DNA of 64,000 nucleotides from Hyalella azteca (lineage: Eukaryota > Arthropoda > Malacostraca > Amphipoda > Hyalellidae), in contig NW_025942403.1 in assembly GCF_000764305.2 (NCBI RefSeq), forward strand, positions 620,001-684,000, in the 5' to 3' direction. Below, one piece after another: positions 61,741-64,000 of this stretch (positions are counted from its first letter, which is position 1; each line of letters starts with the position of its first letter). Under the pieces are notes generated by a model. That model was not told the origin of the DNA. It did no database searches and saw nothing but the letters and a program-made list of their open reading frames with translations. The position numbers and the translations under genes were made by a program.

Positions 61741-64000
61741 ATGGGTTGCGTTACCAACTGCTTCCTTCTCCTCATCAACCTGATTGTCCTGGTGAGCAGG
61801 CCAAGTGGGCTTCAGTTCCATGGGATTGTTTTCTCGAAGATGCCTTTAAATTGAGTCAAAATATCTTGAGTGTACTTATTTATTTGTGTGCGACAAATTA
61901 TGGAGCAATATTTTGTTCCCAAAAATGGGGTTCTTGTGGTTCAAAAATCGCAGTTCGAGCCTCTACAAGTCGATTTACGAACAATGAAAGTAAATGTTAA
62001 AAAATTAAAAGCTATACATTGGATAAATCAGCCAAAATTTTTTGCTTGCTTTGTAAAGTGTTTAAAATTGATGAGAGCGAACTCTTAATATGCGTTTTCG
62101 GATGTTTAATACTTGCCGTAGTGGGTTTAATTTATTAAAATTAAATTTTGAAAAAATTTATCTACGGTACAGGTGGGTGGTATTCATGGTTGATAACCAG
62201 GGCAGGGTGGTCCAGTGGTTAAAGTTCAGAGTACCAAGATTGGCGCGACGGGAGGCGCAGGTTCGATCCCAGCTCAGTGCGCCAGTTTCTGGTCAGAATC
62301 GGCGAGGAGGCCGGGCGGTTAAGCAAAGCAAAATTGTAGCAGTGAGTTGCGAATTCGAGACCGCAAAATGCTGTGAATGTTCTGCGATGTTAAGAATCGG
62401 CGACAGGCCTACGGCCAACATAAAAACCATGCGTTGATCTACACAATTTACATTTTGTGCCCACAATGACGTAACTCTAGAGATGCGCACAACGGCGAAA
62501 AATCGTCATCGCCTTGGGTCAACCTTATATTAGTTCAACCATGTGTGTTGTTTGTATTTCCGTTATCGCTCTGCCATACGTATTCAAGACGTCCGTCACG
62601 AACTCTTAACATTAGCTTTTCAGTGTTAAAGACTCGTCGGTTTCAAGTTTATTTATCCAAATTTAATTTGCGAACTTTTATTTCCACGTTGCAGATGGTT
62701 GGTGTTGCCGTGATTGCTCTGTCCTCTTACGTCTTGAAGACATCCGTCTCGTATGACGTAATCTTCATCGAGAACATGACGATGCTGCCCATGTGGACCC
62801 TCATAGGCGGTGTCTTCATCACCATCCTGTCACTCTTCGGCGCATGCGGGGTCATCATGAAGTCCACATGCATGCTCAGATTTGTAAGCATTGCTCATAT
62901 TTTATATGCACCGATTAGATTAAGATCCAATAGGATTTTGCTCTTGTGGTTGAATTGAAAAATGAATGTCAATCGTTTAGATTAGCAAATATATGAGTTT
63001 AAACTTGAAACAAGGGAAAACTTTAGATGCCTTCCCTTCATTACCAATAAAAAACCTCACCTTGTAGTGGACTCAGGTATGTTGCGTAGATGCATGTACA
63101 AAGTTGTAAACGGCGTTTAATACATTAATGCATTTCCATTTTTATTACAATAGGAATAATTGAATATTAAAATTTTAGAGTTAAGCTGTGATCATTTTTG
63201 TGCAGATTTGTGATAAGTTCTACTCTATTTTCAACAGTACGGTTCGTTGGTGCTGCTATTCGTGCTGATGGAGCTGGTGTGCGGCGTGCTGATCTTGGTG
63301 TTCCGGGAGCAGGCGGGCGACATCACGAAGGATAGGATGTTTAAAGCCCTGGAGCTCTACAACGATAATGACCAAACGACACAGGATGCCATCGATGTTG
63401 CCCAACACGATGTGAGCAAAGTGGACAAGAGAATAGATCGTAATTTTTCAAAAGGGATCATTAATTACAATTAGGAAAAATAATCCTGTTTCTCGATAAT
63501 GGCGCCATTTACACAATGGTTAAGTACTGTTCGCACACATTACCCGGTGAATAGTTGCAATTCACGAATTATGCTTTCAAAATTGAGTTCATGTCTAGAG
63601 AATGAATGCCTTTATGCTTAGGATTGGGCAATCATTTTCAATTATATCGTTGGGAGAATTATATCGTTCACGCAAATGTTGCGGCGTGAACGTCTTGTTC
63701 GCAATAAGAAAACATTTTTGTTGACAGCACAAATGTTGCGTCGTTAACGTCTTGTTCGCAATAAGAAAACATTTTTGTTGACAGCACAAATGTTGCGGCG
63801 TGAACGTTTTGTTCGCAATAAGAACACATTTTTGATGACAGCTGCAATGCTGCGGAGTGAACAGCTACGAGGATTGGTTCTACATCCTGAACGAGAACAG
63901 CGTGACGCCAGGCTGCTGCAAGGACAACTCCCCGGAATTCTGCTACAAGAATATCAGCGCCCTCACGCAAACCCAGCTACAGGAGACGCTCTACACCAGG
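61741..64000 (+). CDS. Tetraspanin, 5' part (four exons, runs off the window)
   Basis: A four-pass membrane scaffold protein of the plasma membrane or endosomes. Exons: 61741-61791, 62695-62883, 63238-63411, and 63842 to beyond the window; all introns are GT-AG, phase 0. 191 residues are visible. TM1 (about 8-31) starts after MGCVTNC with juxtamembrane Cys. The small loop carries an N-glycosylation site (NMT, 44-46). TM2 is about 49-71 with LFGACGV, the family's inner-leaflet signature. TM3 is about 81-103 with a charged Glu in LMELVCG. The large extracellular loop follows, with CCG at 141-143, PGCC at 161-164 and a further Cys at 172. The rest of the loop, TM4 and the tail lie to the right. 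The family is certain; the subfamily (CD63/CD9/CD151-like) is not. Confidence 0.92.
62201..62283 (+). mobile_element. tRNA-derived SINE head in tetraspanin intron 1
   Basis: A pol III A box TGGTCCAGTGG at 62208-62218 and a B box GGTTCGATCCC at 62260-62270, about 42 bp apart, as in a tRNA gene. No good acceptor stem can be folded, so it is a tRNA-like SINE head rather than a functional tRNA. The body may extend to about 62440. Confidence 0.65.
62462..62543 (-). mobile_element. P-element-like terminus, second copy (inverted)
   Basis: The reverse complement of these 82 bp matches 57309-57390 with about three differences (CCCAAGG for CCCACGG; GTTACGTCATT for GTGACGTCACT). It ends in TTAGTTCAACCATG at 62543. 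A possible partner end, CATGGTTGA, lies at 62185 but the match stops after nine bases, so the left boundary is uncertain. Confidence 0.75.
63676..63841 (+). repeat. 57-bp tandem repeat abutting exon 4 of the tetraspanin
   Basis: ATGTTGCGGCGTGAACG-type units start at 63676, 63733 and 63790. The next step of exactly 57 bp (63847) is ATGCTGCGGAGTGAACAG, inside real exon 4. The second and third units also repeat the acceptor (TTGACAG|CACAAATGTTGC). Confidence 0.92.

Noticed and set aside
62090..62437. 115-codon + strand frame in tetraspanin intron 1
   Set aside because: It covers the tRNA-like SINE head; the open frame is a by-product of that element.
57301..62551. A single 5.2-kb P-like transposon that captured the PCLAF-like gene
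   Set aside because: The 8-mers outside the two ends differ, the left terminus already has its own right-hand partner at 57635, and no transposase lies between.
63668..63970. 100-codon minus-strand frame opposite tetraspanin exon 4
   Set aside because: It is the shadow of the 57-bp repeat and of the real + strand exon.

Overview
The window is nuclear DNA from an animal, most likely an invertebrate and perhaps an arthropod or crustacean. The evidence is spliced genes with GT-AG introns (one GC-AG), long AT-rich introns and intergenic DNA, many minisatellites, and relics of non-LTR retrotransposons, Tc1/mariner-like and MITE-type DNA transposons and a tRNA-headed SINE. No operon, CRISPR array or prokaryotic feature is present. 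The species cannot be fixed from the sequence alone. Four isolated N characters (4832, 38840, 45190, 54467) each lie inside or at the edge of a repeat and are probably collapsed assembly gaps.

Positions 1-43.9 kb form a gene-poor block. I found no exon there that I can defend. It holds a series of unrelated tandem repeats with units of 17 to 178 bp, a very young 208-bp inverted duplication at 12.4-12.8 kb, hairpin pairs, a short reverse-transcriptase relic at 37.8 kb (YADD box), a LINE C-terminal relic at 43.2-43.4 kb with an in-frame stop, and A/T-rich stretches dense in homeodomain- and POU-like motifs that could be regulatory.

Positions 43.9-64 kb hold three genes, all on the + strand. 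(1) eIF4A3 (eIF4AIII/DDX48), the DEAD-box core of the exon junction complex, is complete in 8 exons from 43902 to 55855 and encodes 402 aa. Its 8.1-kb first intron carries copies of a ~405-bp repeat, and intron 6 carries a duplicated block that looks like two alleles, one with a Tc1/mariner-type insertion. (2) A PCLAF/PAF15-like PCNA-associated factor lies at 59562-60164 in 2 exons (103 aa), with an intact PIP box, a KEN box and a GC-AG intron. (3) A tetraspanin starts at 61741 and runs off the right end; four exons are visible. The first codes for part of TM1 and the fourth begins at the CCG motif of the large extracellular loop.

The three genes act in unrelated processes (mRNA surveillance and localisation, DNA replication and repair, membrane organisation), so adjacency does not imply a shared pathway. 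The most notable observations are: the exact 57-bp tandem array in tetraspanin intron 3, whose units repeat the real splice acceptor plus CCG motif; the X-L-X'-L' inverted structure at 12.4 kb; the probable insertion/empty-site pair in eIF4A3 intron 6; two perfect hairpins side by side at 58.1 kb; and P-element-like termini at 57.3 and 62.5 kb.
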